NCBI GenBank assembly: GCA_015680685.1
Contig: MNCI01009296.1
Span: 442,921-506,920, forward strand
Reading direction: 5' to 3'
DNA: 64,000 nucleotides
Source: Gnetum montanum
Lineage: Eukaryota > Streptophyta > Gnetopsida > Gnetales > Gnetaceae
Below are positions 1 to 10,960 of the stretch, in pieces; the first letter of the stretch is position 1; each line of letters starts with the position of its first letter. The notes under the pieces were generated by a model. It was not told the origin of the DNA. It worked only from the letters and a program-made list of their open reading frames with translations, and did no database searches. A program made the position numbers and the translations under genes.

Positions 1-1765
1 ATCTTTCTTAAATATTTTACAATTTCTTATATATTTTCCCTTATTTGGATATGATTTTCTTATTATGTTTTAATAATAATGTGCTATATTACCAACAGGG
101 TACAATGTGTTTGATTGATTTGGGCATGTGCTATTTAGTTATTTGATTGTTGGTGTTTGGGTTCTAGCTTTGAATTTTGTTACTAATAACTAGGACATGG
201 TTTCTTTTTCATGAAATAAGCAGTGAGTCCATTACATCCACCCATTCACAAACTCTATATTTTTCCTTGTTTTGGAAGTGTGAGGTCTCTTTTTCATTAA
301 TAAAACTTTAACAAACTTGTGACTTTTGTAGTTTCCAAATTGAGAAATGATTCAAAGGTTTGAACAGGGTGTGACTTCGATGAGATTTGGTATTTTTATG
401 TCTTTTTGCTTACTTGGGTGCATGTGTTTTTTCATGGATTTCTTATCATTCCATGTTAACCAATAACAAGAAGTTGAATAAGTCTTTGCATGGTGTGGTT
501 CCCATAAAAAAAAAGGATGGAAATTCAAAGCACACCCCTTAGACAAAATAAATGGGCTTCAAGCACTAGTTATGGGACTAGAAAGACATGTTACCCATGC
601 CTGAAGGTCCCCTCTAACTAAGGCCCTTCCTCACTTCCTACTTCTATTTTCTTCTTTAATAAGGAATAGTGGTTGTTCTGTGGGAGCACTCTTGTGTCTT
701 AGGGGGATGGACTAGTCTTAAAATGATAATGTGAAGTCATTGAACATGGTTGGTTTTGGTCTAGACTAAGGCTAGAGATTATTAAGTCATTTAATGACAA
801 AATTCACAAGGTACTTTATGTGACCTTAATTGGGAACTCCATTCCACTCTCTCTCTCATCCATCTACGCTTTCCATATCTCACCTCATTGTTGATTTTAT
901 GTTCTTATTTGATGTCTTGGTTTGAGGTGTCAAAATTCTTAGGTAATTTCTTTTGGAATTTTGTTCTTAACTTTCTGTAACCATTAATCATCCATGGGGC
1001 CCATGAACTCTTTGCTTTGAGGTTATGCAAGGAAAATAAAAGGCCTATGCCTGCTTTGGGGAGGATCCACTTAAATATCTTTGGTTAGGTTGGTTAAGTC
1101 CTTTATCCTTAGACATTCTCAGAATCAGATCCTTTTGCATATCCCATCAGTGACATCCAATTGTGCATATCTTCACAACATTTTTCAGTGAAATTTTTTT
1201 TTATTGTTGTGAATTCTTAAATCCTCTTCAAGCATTTCATCATGTTTAAAATTTTTCAAATTTAATAATGGACTGCTTATCAAATTTACCCTATTTGTTA
1301 GTCTTCTCGCTAACACTAGTAAAGGAATCAATCTACCATAATCACAACCTAGCCATGTGTAACCATTGATGAGACAAGGTATTTAAAAGCTATATGTTAT
1401 ACATTGCACACTAATATGTGATTTTGTTGTGATTGCAATGAGAAGTGTAGAATGGAAGTGGGACTATCTTTACCAAGGATGATGTCGTAGTACCATGTGA
1501 CGAGGGCTATGCATGATTGTTGGATCTTCTCCCTCACTTTTTAGTTGCTAGAGGAGTTAGATGTCAGTTTTGTCTAGGGTGTTCACTTCTCTTGTCATGA
1601 ACACCCAATTTTGTAATAGATTGTAATATGTACACTCGAACACTTAGAATTTGTTTGTTTCATCTAAGTCAAGTTTGCATGTCAGTCAATAATCCCATAC
1701 ATGCCCAATATTTTGTAAGGAACATGTTTCTCCTTTTGTTCACTCAAGGACAATTTTTCATTTAG
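1..1765. other. AT-rich intergenic DNA, no gene seen
   Basis: I find no convincing coding region, RNA gene or element boundary here. Reading frames are short and broken. It may be the eroded interior of an old transposon, because a polypurine tract and an LTR-like start follow directly at its right end. Confidence 0.45.
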
Positions 1766-1776
1766 TTGTGGGGGTA

Positions 1777-2160
1777 TGATGAATCATGTTTAATTGTGCT
1801 CCGATATTGGATACACGATATCAGAGCCTCAATATCGGATACTCGATATTGAACCCTAAGATGCAATGTCGAATAGTTGATATCGTGGGGTATATGTCGA
1901 CCTATAAATATAGTACTTAGCACATGATTTTAGATTAGTTTTTGCATAGAGTAATGAAGTTTTTGCAGTTTAGCCATCCTAGAGTTAAAATATTTATGAG
2001 TGCCCGTAATAGGAGTCTGAGTATGTACAAATCTTTGTTTGAGCACTGATGTACCTGAGCACAATAGTTTGACAGAAATAAAGACGAGCTCTTTTGATAA
2101 TCCTTGCAACACTGAAAATAGATTAATGTTTCCTTTAATGCATTTAATATTCATGCACTT
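1777..2160 (+). mobile_element. Candidate LTR start (gypsy type), plus strand
   Basis: A G-rich polypurine stretch (GTTGTGGGGGTA, about 1765-1776) is followed by TGATGAATC, the arrangement of a PPT and 3' LTR start. A TATA box (TATAAATA, 1903-1910) follows 126 bp later, then T-rich transcribed-looking sequence. Between them lie four imperfect GATAT/ATATC words (1800-1885). I found neither a partner LTR nor a target duplication, and the right end is estimated from where the next minus-strand LTR relic seems to begin. Confidence 0.35.
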
Positions 2161-3013
2161 TACCTTAATGCACTTTAATTAAATAATTAATTTCTTGTTA
2201 ATAAACACAAGCATGACCACTTCAAGCATACATGTAGTACTTGATAACCTAGAAATGCTTAACTTTTGGTAACTCAGCAGTGCTATATGCATTTAGGATG
2301 TATTTGCACAGTGGGAATGAGTACTTGCATTAGGCTAGCTAGGCAATAGATTAATTAGATATTAAATTCCTCTACCTTTTATTCTTGCTCTAGGCAATTA
2401 AAACTTATAAAATATAAAATAATAAAAATCATGTGCCTCAATTATACTTAACCATACAATTAAGCTCCAAAAGTATAGTTGAGAAGACAACGATTATCAT
2501 GATTAGATTTCACGTTTTGGAACCAATGTACTTAAGAACTTAAGGTCTATGGAATTTAACTAGATCGCACATGAACACTTGTAATTCATATGGTTGAGCA
2601 TAGGAGTACCTCGCCGCTCACCACCAAGCACTATGCTATTGGGCAAACCAAGTAATAACACTATTGAGATTATCAAGCAAATACATGTTTATGCTCAAAA
2701 CTAGTTGCGATCATTCTGCCAATTCATTAACATGCATGGAAATGTAAACATTAACTAAGTACATGAAACATAAATTGCATAGAAAGTAAATTTAATCTTA
2801 GTCAAGTGCTGCAATGAATAAGAATCAATCTCAATCTTATAGCCATTCATGGAATGTGTCTAGGTACATTGCCATTCAAATAAGATGCCACAGAACTGAC
2901 TCAGATCCACACTATGGGCACTCATTGACTATTCTCTAAGACTATGAAATAAAATTGCAAGAGTTTGGCTACTCTATTGACCAAAGAATGCCAATACACA
3001 ACGGGAGCACATG

Positions 3014-3021
3014 TATTTATA
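3014..3021 (-). promoter_or_regulatory. TATA box of the 2.2-3.2 kb LTR
   Basis: TATTTATA on the plus strand reads TATAAATA on the minus strand and is followed by GGCGAAAATAG, matching the element B promoter context (TATTTATAGGCCGAAATAGG). Confidence 0.45.
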
Positions 3022-3036
3022 GGCGAAAATAGACAC

Positions 3037-3205
3037 TGCGTTGATGGGGCCTCGTCAATGCATCATTGCATGCATTAACAGGGCCTTGTCAACACATCAA
3101 TTACATTGACGGGGCCTCGTCGATGTGGCTACTTTGAAGTAGCTGTGTCGAAGCAATTATCTCGAAGTGTCTACATCGAAGTAGCTGTGTCGAAGAGGCT
3201 ACATC
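3037..3205. repeat. Reiterated GTTGATGGGGCC / GTCGAAG motifs in LTR
   Basis: Three imperfect copies of GTTGATGGGGCCTCGTCAAT-like sequence are followed by several TCGAAGTAGCTGTG-like words. On the minus strand they lie just upstream of the LTR TATA box. The same kind of motif block recurs in the LTRs near 34.4 and 44.0 kb. Confidence 0.6.
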
Positions 3206-3236
3206 AACGTAACCAACTGATGCTTCATCAAGCAAG

Positions 3237-4110
3237 ACAAATTGACATGAGGAAACACTTTAGAATAAAGCTATTCCAACTTAATCTAACTACGAATTGT
3301 CCAAACCCTCTGAGCTAAACAAGAAATTTTGTAAAAGACAATTTATTACACTACCAAAAACGTTACATAAATGAGCCTTCAAAATAGAACCTTGTACCAA
3401 GCATTCAAAAAAAATTGACAATTTTAAGATTGAAATATTGAGGCAATACACTTTAAAATAATGAAGCTATTTCAGATATCTCAAAACATCAAAGATTTTC
3501 CTAGATCCCCTATCCTCAAAACATGCAATTTCGTTAAGACATCACTATTAAATTGCTCTGGAGGCTTTTCAACAACATAAGCTCTTTTATGGCAAACCTT
3601 AATATAAGTCTAATATTGCGCAAAAACAAAGCTATGAAAACAACCTAGAAAAATCCCAAAATTAAATGCCAAGCATAATACTATCTAAACCATTAGTTAA
3701 GTAACTAAAACAAAATGGGAAAAAATGAACTCACAGGATTAAAACAAAGTAGCTGTATTGATGTCTTTAGCAAGCCATGTTTTATAAGAAATCTTCAATA
3801 TTCATCCAGATGCTCTACCCAAATCCCTCCTTTTTTTTATCTACCTTTGAAGCCTTTTTATAGCGGCTTCATGGTAGTTACCATCATCATTGAAAGTTAA
3901 GGTGAACATCAAATATCTAAGGAATTTATTCATAACTACCTAGTTATAACTTATGATATCTTTTTAGTTATAGATATCATGGGTATTTAGCTATACAAAC
4001 ATAAAAAATTACAACTTTCACAAGAAGTTCAATCATCATAAAGATACAAGCTACGGTTACCAAGCATCTAGGGATAACTACCTTTCTTCTTTAGTCATAA
4101 TAACAATAAG
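3237..4110. repeat. Diverged copy of the 24.1 / 58.4 kb repeat
   Basis: This aligns by eye along its length with 24,095-24,965 and 58,412-59,260. Shared landmarks are AAACACTTT..AATAAAG, TTGTCCAAACCCTCT, AAATTTTGTAAAA, the run around TGAAATATT, and CTACCTTTGAAGCC followed by a reversed TATA-like TTTTTATAG. That promoter-like motif on the minus strand suggests the repeat is part of an LTR U3 region. It abuts the LTR relic ending at 3229. Confidence 0.6.
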
Positions 4111-4129
4111 AGTTTTTTTACAAAGAAAG

Positions 4130-4860
4130 ATCAGATGTATATGTTCAACAGTGGTGATAAAGTTGATACTCGTCTATGGTATCCCATTGCCAAGTGTTCA
4201 CCGAAAGCGTCCACGTTTTCTTTCTGTAACTGCGATTCCATAATCTGTGGTATTCTAACATAAGCCTGCCAATCTTCCTCTACATAACTGTCCAAGCTGA
4301 GCGGCCATGTTTTTTTGCCTTTGCCGTCGAACACGCAGTAACACCGCCACCGCTCTTGCTTCGCTCGTCTTCAATGTCATCCATGTTGCGGCGTCTGAAA
4401 TTTCCTGTGCATGATCCACCTGCGGCTCCCACGTCGTCCCATGTCATTTTACAATGATTTAGCAGTTAGGGGTTGAATCTTTGGCCTTCACCAAGTTACA
4501 CAGTGTCATGAATTCCAATCGATGCTGAGCAAAATGCCCTTGGATTTAGGTAGAGGACGTCTTTGTCGCTGTTCTTCGTTCTGTGAAAGAGCTTGCCATA
4601 GAGGTCCAGCATGGCAGTGAGGGGCCTCTTCAGATTGCACAGGAATTGAAAATTGCTCAGATTTTGCAATAGCTTCGTTTTGGAAGGGGGCCCAGACGTC
4701 CTCAGGGGCTCTCTCGCAGGCACAATGACGGTGCTACGGACTTCCAAGACCTGTGCTTGAGAAACTGGAGACACGACTGATGTTTACTTGCAGATTGCAG
4801 CGCAGGTGTAGGGTTTATTCTTACGAGTGCAATGCTTCCAAGAGGAGGATTGAGTGTAGG
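4130..4860 (-). pseudogene. Gene-like, CpG-containing relic, unrecognised
   Basis: This segment is richer in GC and CpG than almost all of the window (for example the GCCGTCGAACACGC stretch near 4325). Minus-strand frames here look protein-like: one of 92 codons (4496-4774) and one of 67 codons (4131-4334), plus a short frame beginning MDDIEDERSKSGGG near 4380. The frames do not join without frameshifts or introns. I recognise no domain. It could be decayed 5' exons of a host gene read right to left, or a captured gene fragment. The retained CpG argues against long residence as a methylated transposon. Confidence 0.35.
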
Positions 4861-5298
4861 GATGGGTATAATATTTGTTTTGTTCGAATTCTAAAATCAT
4901 GAAACTGATTCGATCTCCACTGTTGTCCTAAATGATCCTGAAGAGGGAAGAAAAATTCATAAGATTATGAACAAAAATGGTTCTGGATCTTATTTATATG
5001 CAAATATGGTGTTTTATGAAATGCCTGTGCATTTCCTCGGTTTCGTCTCCTGAGTCATAGAATTAGAAATCACATCTTTATTTTATCAAAGCCTCTGTTA
5101 ATGCCATTGAAGAGTCCCCTATACTTGCTTTCATCCCTAGAGCTGATTCTCAACCCTTTGAATCAATCATAACACCAGTATCCTCATCTTCCTGCTGGAT
5201 AAATTCCAATTCCAAGATAGTTTTAGACGTATTGGAATTTTTTCTCTTATAATCTGATTGGAAAGATATATGGCTTTATTCCTTAACACTTCTGAAAA

Positions 5299-5382
5299 GT
5301 AAATTCATTGGTCTTCAAGCATATAGGTGCACTGTCAACAGTAAATTCATTGGTCTTCAAGCATATAGGTGCACTGTCAACA
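5299..5382. repeat. Exact 42-bp tandem duplication
   Basis: A 42-bp unit beginning GTAAATTCATTGG occurs at 5299-5340 and again at 5341-5382 with no mismatch. 42 is 14 codons, so the minus-strand frame stays open through it. Confidence 0.95.
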
Positions 5383-6025
5383 GTAGTTGGAGATTCAACC
5401 AAAATGTCAATCATGCTATTTTGATATTGGCAAGGTTTAACGAGGAAGAAGAATCCTGTTGAAGTCTGCGATGATGTGTCAAGTTCACACTCTTTGTGAG
5501 TCTTAGAGCATGTTGTAGAATCCGATGTATTTTTGACTATATCTATTTGAAATCCCTTGCTCAACATGTCCTGTTCAGATCTTTCACTTTATGTTCCCAG
5601 TTGAATTTGCAGCGACAAGTAATCTTGAATTGCATTTTCAGCAAACGCTTGACACAAATTACCCATTATCATCATTAAGTAACATAGTTTCTGGTTTGAT
5701 ATTCGAACAAATAATTTTCCCATATCAGTGTTTATGCAGATAACTTTGGTGACTTGCTATTTGTCTCAGTATCCTTAGCCTAGTTACCAAGTTTAAGGAA
5801 AACAGTAAAACAGTATACCATCATTTCTACAGTGAAGTAGAGAGTGTAGATTACTATAAACGTTTCCATGGCTTCCACATAACTTAGGATTCCAAGAAAA
5901 TTTTCAGAACTAAAATTTCCCAGCGATGTACATTGCTGCCCCCTTAAATGGTAGAAATGTACTAACTAACACAAGGAAGCACTTTCGTGACAGCAGGATC
6001 AAACAAATCAACAAATCAACATGGC

Positions 6026-6077
6026 TGTACCAACATATAGAGGATATGGCTGATGTACCAACATATAGAGGATATGC
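6026..6077. repeat. Short tandem duplication (about 28 bp)
   Basis: TGTACCAACATATAGAGGAT followed by ATG occurs twice in succession, separated by a few bases. Confidence 0.85.
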
Positions 6078-6102
6078 CAGTGTTGATCCCTAGTTTAATG
6101 TG

Positions 6103-6158
6103 CATGCCTTTGACAATACTTTCTATCTCCCATGCCTTTGACAATACTTTCTATCTCC
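6103..6158. repeat. Exact 28-bp tandem duplication
   Basis: A unit starting CATGCCTTTGACAATAC occurs at 6103-6130 and 6131-6158 without mismatch. Confidence 0.95.
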
Positions 6159-6378
6159 AAGGGATCGTGAATGATTGACAGAAGTTGGAGTTGTTTCCCT
6201 GCACCTTCGTTGAGTATGGGAGGACCTTGTATAAATCATTACCTCCTAGATGGATTCAAAGTCAAGCAGACATGGTCAAAATATTCTATACAAATTTTCA
6301 GACCTATTCTTGAATTTGAAACATCGGGAAGGAGATGGCCAGATAGAGGCAAGGAGCCTGTGAGCCTTTCAACATCGT

Positions 6379-6480
6379 CATGGAGAGGTATATGAAAACT
6401 GTCCACTGCTGTCCGAATCATAATTTAGCCATGGAGAGGTATATGAAAACTGTCCACTGCTGTCCGAATCATAATTTAGC
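6379..6480. repeat. Exact 51-bp tandem duplication
   Basis: A unit starting CATGGAGAGGTATATG occurs at 6379-6429 and 6430-6480 without mismatch. 51 bp is 17 codons, giving an exact 17-residue repeat in the minus frame. Confidence 0.95.
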
Positions 6481-6597
6481 CAGAGAGAGCAGTTAATGCA
6501 CATTGTAGAAGAGCTATGCAGGAAACAAGAGAGTGCATGGATATGTACGTGATGAACTAGGTGTACAAAAAGCCCATGACCTAAATCAAAGTGCTCT

Positions 6598-6659
6598 AAA
6601 AACCATTGGTGGCAAGGCGAATGGCAAAAAACCATTGGTGGCATGGAATGTGAATGGCA
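6598..6659. repeat. Imperfect ~30-bp tandem duplication
   Basis: AAAACCATTGGTGGCA followed by a GAATGGC ending occurs twice, with a few changes. Confidence 0.75.
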
Positions 6660-6879
6660 AAAGCAATAATCAATCGAGAAGTATAGGTGGGAGGTAAAAG
6701 TAAAAAACATTGAAGGTAGTGCTAAATCTTCCATTGTAGTCAAGGATTTAGTACAAGATTAGATCAAAACGAACAAGTCTTAATAGACATGGCCCACCAT
6801 GAAAATAAGATTATTACTCTCAAAGGACATTAAAGGTCAGGTGGTTGAAGCTACAACCAACCAAAGCAGCTGCACCACT

Positions 6880-6931
6880 AGAATGTAGAAAGAGGTATGA
6901 TGGCAAGAATGTAGAAAGAGGTATGATGGCA
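6880..6931. repeat. Exact 26-bp tandem duplication
   Basis: AGAATGTAGAAAGAGGTATG plus ATGGCA occurs at 6880-6905 and 6906-6931. Confidence 0.92.
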
Positions 6932-7399
6932 AGGGTAAAGGGAAGCTCTCCTACTCTAAAAGCATATCCAAATGAGACTTTCTCATCTTCCATCGATGAT
7001 GTGTGAATACTATGAAGACTCTTATGATTCTTAGAGCTATCTAGTCATGGTTCACATGATTAATGAAATGAGATGATATGAGGTATCTTTGAATCCTAGA
7101 TTCATTAAGAAGCAAGTAAGGAGAACCCCATAACCTAGCTGTTCATACTATTTAGATGATGCTTATTCATAGCTCATGCAATAGTGTGGCAAGCTCCAAA
7201 TTTTAGGTGTGCTGCTCCATGAAATCTTTCAACTCCGATGCAATAATAGAAGTTGAAAGCCATAACTAGCCGGCTAGCCATAACCAAGGTAGGCCAAATC
7301 ATGTAATATTACCTACTATAATGATCCTACTTCTATCCATGCATCTAGGTAATATTACTAGTTATCTATTAATTTGGTAATGGAGGAAAGTTTTAGGTC

Positions 7400-7573
7400 A
7401 TGCGGTAGGAAATTTTATTGTAAGCGTAGATGCGAAAATTGTGGGATTGGGTCTGCAACCTTCTCTGTACCTTGTAAAGAGGAAAATCATTCAAGCTAGA
7501 TAAAAGTCCATACTCATGAGATCTTTATGAACATCCTTGATTACAATTCAATTATAATATCTTGTTCAAGGAT
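7400..7573 (+). pseudogene. Gypsy gag C-terminal relic (cysteine-rich)
   Basis: A plus-strand frame reads CKRRCENCGIG and then a further Cys and His, resembling a decayed zinc-knuckle region of a gypsy Gag. It ends where element A is inserted (TSD GAGTT at 7574-7578). The protease relic of a gypsy element resumes after element A at 14,296, so these two pieces were probably adjacent gag and pro of one older plus-strand element. The assignment rests mostly on that geometry. Confidence 0.35.
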
Positions 7574-7578
7574 GAGTT
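7574..7578. repeat. Target-site duplication of element A, left
   Basis: GAGTT precedes the LTR start TGTTGAACCC. The same five bases follow the right LTR at 14,176-14,180. Confidence 0.8.
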
Positions 7579-7968
7579 TGTTGAACCCATTAAAATGTTT
7601 TATGTTACATAGTAATGGATAAAGTATTTTTATTTTTTTATCATATCACATATCAAAAATCATCGATTTTTGTTACCTAAATCGATATGAACTAATGACA
7701 TTTATTTTGGCTATTGTAGGTAATCGTGACAATGATAAGGATTGATACATATGAAATCGATCCAGATCACAATAGCGATAAGGATCAATATCATGGGTTG
7801 ACCAGAAGGAGCAAATTTGGATATTGATCGAAACAGAGACAAGCAACTTGTGACGATGATCATGGAAGATTGAGGCTGCAATGGAAATCAACAAAGTAGA
7901 TATCAATTGACATCAATGCCTGTGATAAGGATTGATTATCTCATATTTCATTTTAGATACCCTTAGAG

Positions 7969-7976
7969 TATAAATA
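7969..7976 (+). promoter_or_regulatory. TATA box in 5' LTR of element A
   Basis: TATAAATA, preserved at the matching position of the 3' LTR (13,601-13,608). Confidence 0.7.
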
Positions 7977-8005
7977 CATGCCCAAGATTTAGATAGAGAT
8001 AAATA

Positions 8006-8007
8006 GA

Positions 8008-8042
<35 letters not shown>
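8006..8042. repeat. (GA)n microsatellite
   Basis: About 15 GA dinucleotides downstream of the LTR TATA. The partner LTR has GATA-type repeats here instead. Confidence 0.95.
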
Positions 8043-8045
<3 letters not shown>

Positions 8046-8532
8046 GAAATGGATACCCAAAATAGACCCATGTTAGGTTGAAGTCTCATTCCCTTTGAAA
8101 TTATTAAGGAAAGATTTTTTTAGCTTTATGGCAATCATAAACCATTGGAGTCCAATGTTGGGTTGTTGAAGTTGTTGCATTGTCAAGACACCATTGAAGA
8201 ATCACAGATTAGGTGTAGTATCCCTTGTAATCTTCATGATTTATGCATGTATTCATGACTACAATTTGATTTAAGCATAAATCTTCATTCCTAAACTTGT
8301 GATTAGAATTTAGGATAAAGTTGCATGTTTTACTTATGCGTGACAGTCATAAATGTGGTCTTGGTTTGGATGCAATCCTAATCATTTCATGTGTTGATGA
8401 TCTTTTGACTATTGGATCGTCCCTTCATGGAATACGACTCATGAGTTAGTCACAAATGAGGTGACTTCTCTACAATGAAAGAAAGATAATAATTAAAGGT
8501 ATCCAACATCGAATTTTGCCTTGCTCGTTAAT

Positions 8533-8553
8533 TTGGCATTGTTGCTGAGGGGG
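8533..8553 (+). other. Degenerate primer binding site (tRNA-Asp type)
   Basis: TTGGCATTGTTGCTGAGG directly follows the LTR. It resembles the TGGCGCCGTTGCCGGGGA site used by Athila/Tat-type gypsy elements, with several changes. Confidence 0.6.
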
Positions 8554-8554
8554 T

Positions 8555-10030
8555 CGGTAGAGTCAATCGTTATCAAGGGTTCAATATATTTTATTTTATT
8601 TTTTATTTTTTTAAAATTTAAATTGAATCTTTGAAAAAGGTATACATTCTTTCCATTTTATTTTATTTTTTTTATTTTGTTAGAAATGGTCTCCCTTAAT
8701 TATTTTACTTGTAATAAAACAAATTTTAAGGAAATTATATATTTTAATTACATATCATATTATATATAATTAAGAAAAAACCAATAGTCTACATCTTTTA
8801 CCTTGAAAAATGTAGAGGACAATAGGAAATTCTATTATTAGTTGGGATTATAAAGAATTCAGCAGCATCATGTCTAGAATGCAAGGGAGAAGGACAATTC
8901 CTCCTACCTTGAAATAGGTAGGTTTAAACCCAAAATCCAACTAATGGTGAGCCTTAGATTAATAAGTATCTGACACATAATAAACTTCATTATTTTTAAA
9001 CAATGTTCTTTAAGTACAATGTTCAAAAGTCAAGATGGCTAAATAGCTCAGTTTAGGGTAATGCTTATTAGTGTTTGGTTTCTATTAAATACCTACTTGG
9101 ATGAGTCACTAAGGTGGAAAGGTGTGTTATATTGAACCTAGTTTCTTTGGTGGTAAAGGCATCTACTGATATCAAGTAAGATCAATGTCATATGAGCAAC
9201 CCTTACAAAATGAATTTGGTTTCTACAAGAACCTCATGATTGAAGTCAGTTAAACATTTAATTTCTTAAGGAAAAAAAAGATAAATAAAAAGAAAAAAAT
9301 AGAAAAAGTAAAAAAATGATGAAAAAAGAGAAAAAAAATGAAAGCAAGAAAAGAAAGTAAAAAAAAAAAGAAAAAGATGACCCCACAAGAATTGTCCATC
9401 ATGAGCCGAGCCATACTCCCATAAGAACCTTACAGTTGGGGCGATGCTCCAAGCTCATAACTTCAAGCATCCAACAAGAACCTCCTTCTGTAAGCAGAGT
9501 GTTTAAGGGTCAAGCAACAATTACCAATCAAATAATGATGCCACTACCTTAGAACTAGGGTATAGCAATGGTAGTGAAGGCGTGACTCCTCCATAGTTAG
9601 TATTTTAATGGACACTATCACTTCTAATCATTTCTCTTACTTCGTTATTTAGTTACTTTGCTTTTGTTTTTTTTTATACTTAGATTATTGTTTTCTTTTT
9701 GCTTTTTTTTTTACCTCATTTTTAACTTTTGCTATTTCTCTTTTTCTTTTTTGCTATGTTATCTTCCTATTTTCTTTTGCATGGTCATCGTTTTTGACTA
9801 GTGGTGCTTTTGTGCATGGGTTTTCTTTGTGTTTCCCATTATGACTTCCATAGGCATCAATGGTTGAGATCCCTACTATGGTGACCAATGATGGATACTA
9901 ACACTCATTCACCCATTGCCTTTGCTACCCTCTTAGTCATATAGATATATGAAACCTAGGGAAATTCTTACTTTTGGTATATCCTTTGATCATGTTTCCT
10001 TTTAATAATTATCTCTGATAAGTAACCTAG
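8555..10030. other. Interior of element A, no coding domain seen
   Basis: AT-rich sequence with no recognised domain on either strand. 9255-9390 is a nearly pure A/G tract with many A runs, and 9660-9790 is T-rich. These could be decayed untranslated parts of the element. Confidence 0.5.
9255..9390. repeat. A-rich low-complexity tract
   Basis: Mostly A with G and scattered T, such as AAAAAGAAAAAAATAGAAAA. Simple sequence, not a polyadenylation tail of an obvious insertion. Confidence 0.85.
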
Positions 10031-10035
10031 GTATG

Positions 10036-10960
10036 TTACATATGGTGACTGAAAACATCAATAGCTGGAACATTGAGGTCTACGAGCACACAACCTAACC
10101 TTGATTTCACACAAGGGCTTGCTGGTGGTGGAGACAAGGCACCTTGAATGGTCTGGTTAATCGAACAAGGACTTAACAGATGTAACGGGGTTGTAGCATG
10201 GTTAGCTGCAATGCTGATGCAAGATGGTGTTAAGTGGGTAGGTGATGTTTGCAATGTTAACGGTATTTATAGTGTCAATAGTGTCAACATTATTGAGCAT
10301 AGTCATAGGTGCCCAAGGGGGGGAGGGGGGGGTGGTGCGGTGTGGGGGGTGGCGGAGGAGGGAGGAGGAGGGCGAGCATAGTCAAAATTTTCGGTGAAGT
10401 GGATGGTGTCAACATGTGTAGACTACCGCCCAAGCGTAGTTTTAGGTGCAATTATGCAGTGAAATAACGAAATATGCAAGTGTGAAAAATGCAAAGAAAA
10501 AGAGAAAGAAGCAAAACACCACCCCAAATGGGGTTGAGCATAGTTAATATTAAAATGGGTTAGAAGGTACATGATATATAACAGGCATAGTGGACAACGC
10601 AGTCACAATCTTAGAGGTGTCTAGCTGCAATGATTGATGTTCCATCGAGGTGTCTACATTTGCTAGGTTGGCTACTGTGGTGTACCATTGGCTGTGGTGT
10701 TCTTCTGGGCTACAGGGGTCTGTGGTGGTCTGCAACTTCACCTCTTCTTGGTTTGCCAAAATGCCATTGGTTTTCTCCTAAGCACTCCTTAGATTTGTCA
10801 ACCCTTTGATTTGCCAACCTTGAAAACTTTGAGGGCATGGGTATTTATAGGTCTAGGGTTAGCAAAAAAATGTGAGATGGTTACCACGTGATGGAGGGAA
10901 CAGTTGGAACTACACTCAACATAGTCACTATTTATGTCATGTATTGATGAGGCTAATGGT
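10036..10960 (-). repeat. Block homologous, inverted, to 22.8-25.9 kb
   Basis: The reverse complement of 10,036-10,140 matches 25,806-25,905 (shared AGGTTAGG, TGTGCT, CTCAATGTTC, AGC.AT.GA). A reversed TATA context near 10,850 (TATTTATAGGTCTAGGGTTAGC) matches the plus-strand CTAACCCTAGCTTTATAAATA at 22,926. This is therefore LTR-like or leader DNA of a second retroelement family lying opposite to element A. The minus frame of 72 codons at 10,036-10,254 has a partner on the plus strand at 25,741-25,932, but both are probably non-coding. Confidence 0.55.
10317..10374 (+). repeat. G-run tract (G-quadruplex-capable)
   Basis: At least five runs of three or more G within 58 bases (GGGGGGGAGGGGGGGG, GGGGGG, GGAGGGAGGAGGAGGG). 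Highly strand-asymmetric and unlike the surrounding AT-rich DNA. Confidence 0.85.

Larger units (their letters stand above)
2165..3229 (-). mobile_element. Degenerate gypsy-type LTR, minus orientation
   Basis: This matches the element B LTRs (33,626 and 43,190) in layout. It has the phrase resembling GGGTTACCAAGTG (about 2638), a minus-strand TATA (TATTTATA on plus, 3014-3021), a block of GTTGATGGGGCC-like motifs just upstream of that TATA, and the terminus CTTCATCA at 3229, the same as in element B. It is highly diverged, its left end is unclear, and I saw no TSD. It is a solo or orphan LTR of the same broad family. Confidence 0.5.
4860..6745 (-). pseudogene. Possible continuation of the unknown gene relic
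   Basis: Minus-strand frames of 94 codons (5283-5567) and 121 codons (6378-6743) have complex, low-charge, Ser/Thr-rich composition and carry exact internal repeats (14 and 17 residues) made by DNA tandem duplications. The plus frame 6171-6395 overlaps one of them. No domain is recognised, splice sites cannot be assigned with confidence, and the relation to 4130-4860 is only by proximity and strand. Confidence 0.2.
7579..8530 (+). repeat. 5' LTR of element A
   Basis: 952 bp, aligned along its length to 13,210-14,175. It holds a TATA box and a (GA)n tract. Shared landmarks include TTACATAGTAATGGATAAAG near the start, AGGTAATCGTGACAA, and GTATAAATACATG. Confidence 0.85.

Noticed and set aside
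10036-10254. Minus frame with a partner at 25.74-25.93 kb as a conserved small protein
   Set aside because: The similarity is at DNA level within LTR-like repeats; stops and shifts differ, so conserved coding is not supported.
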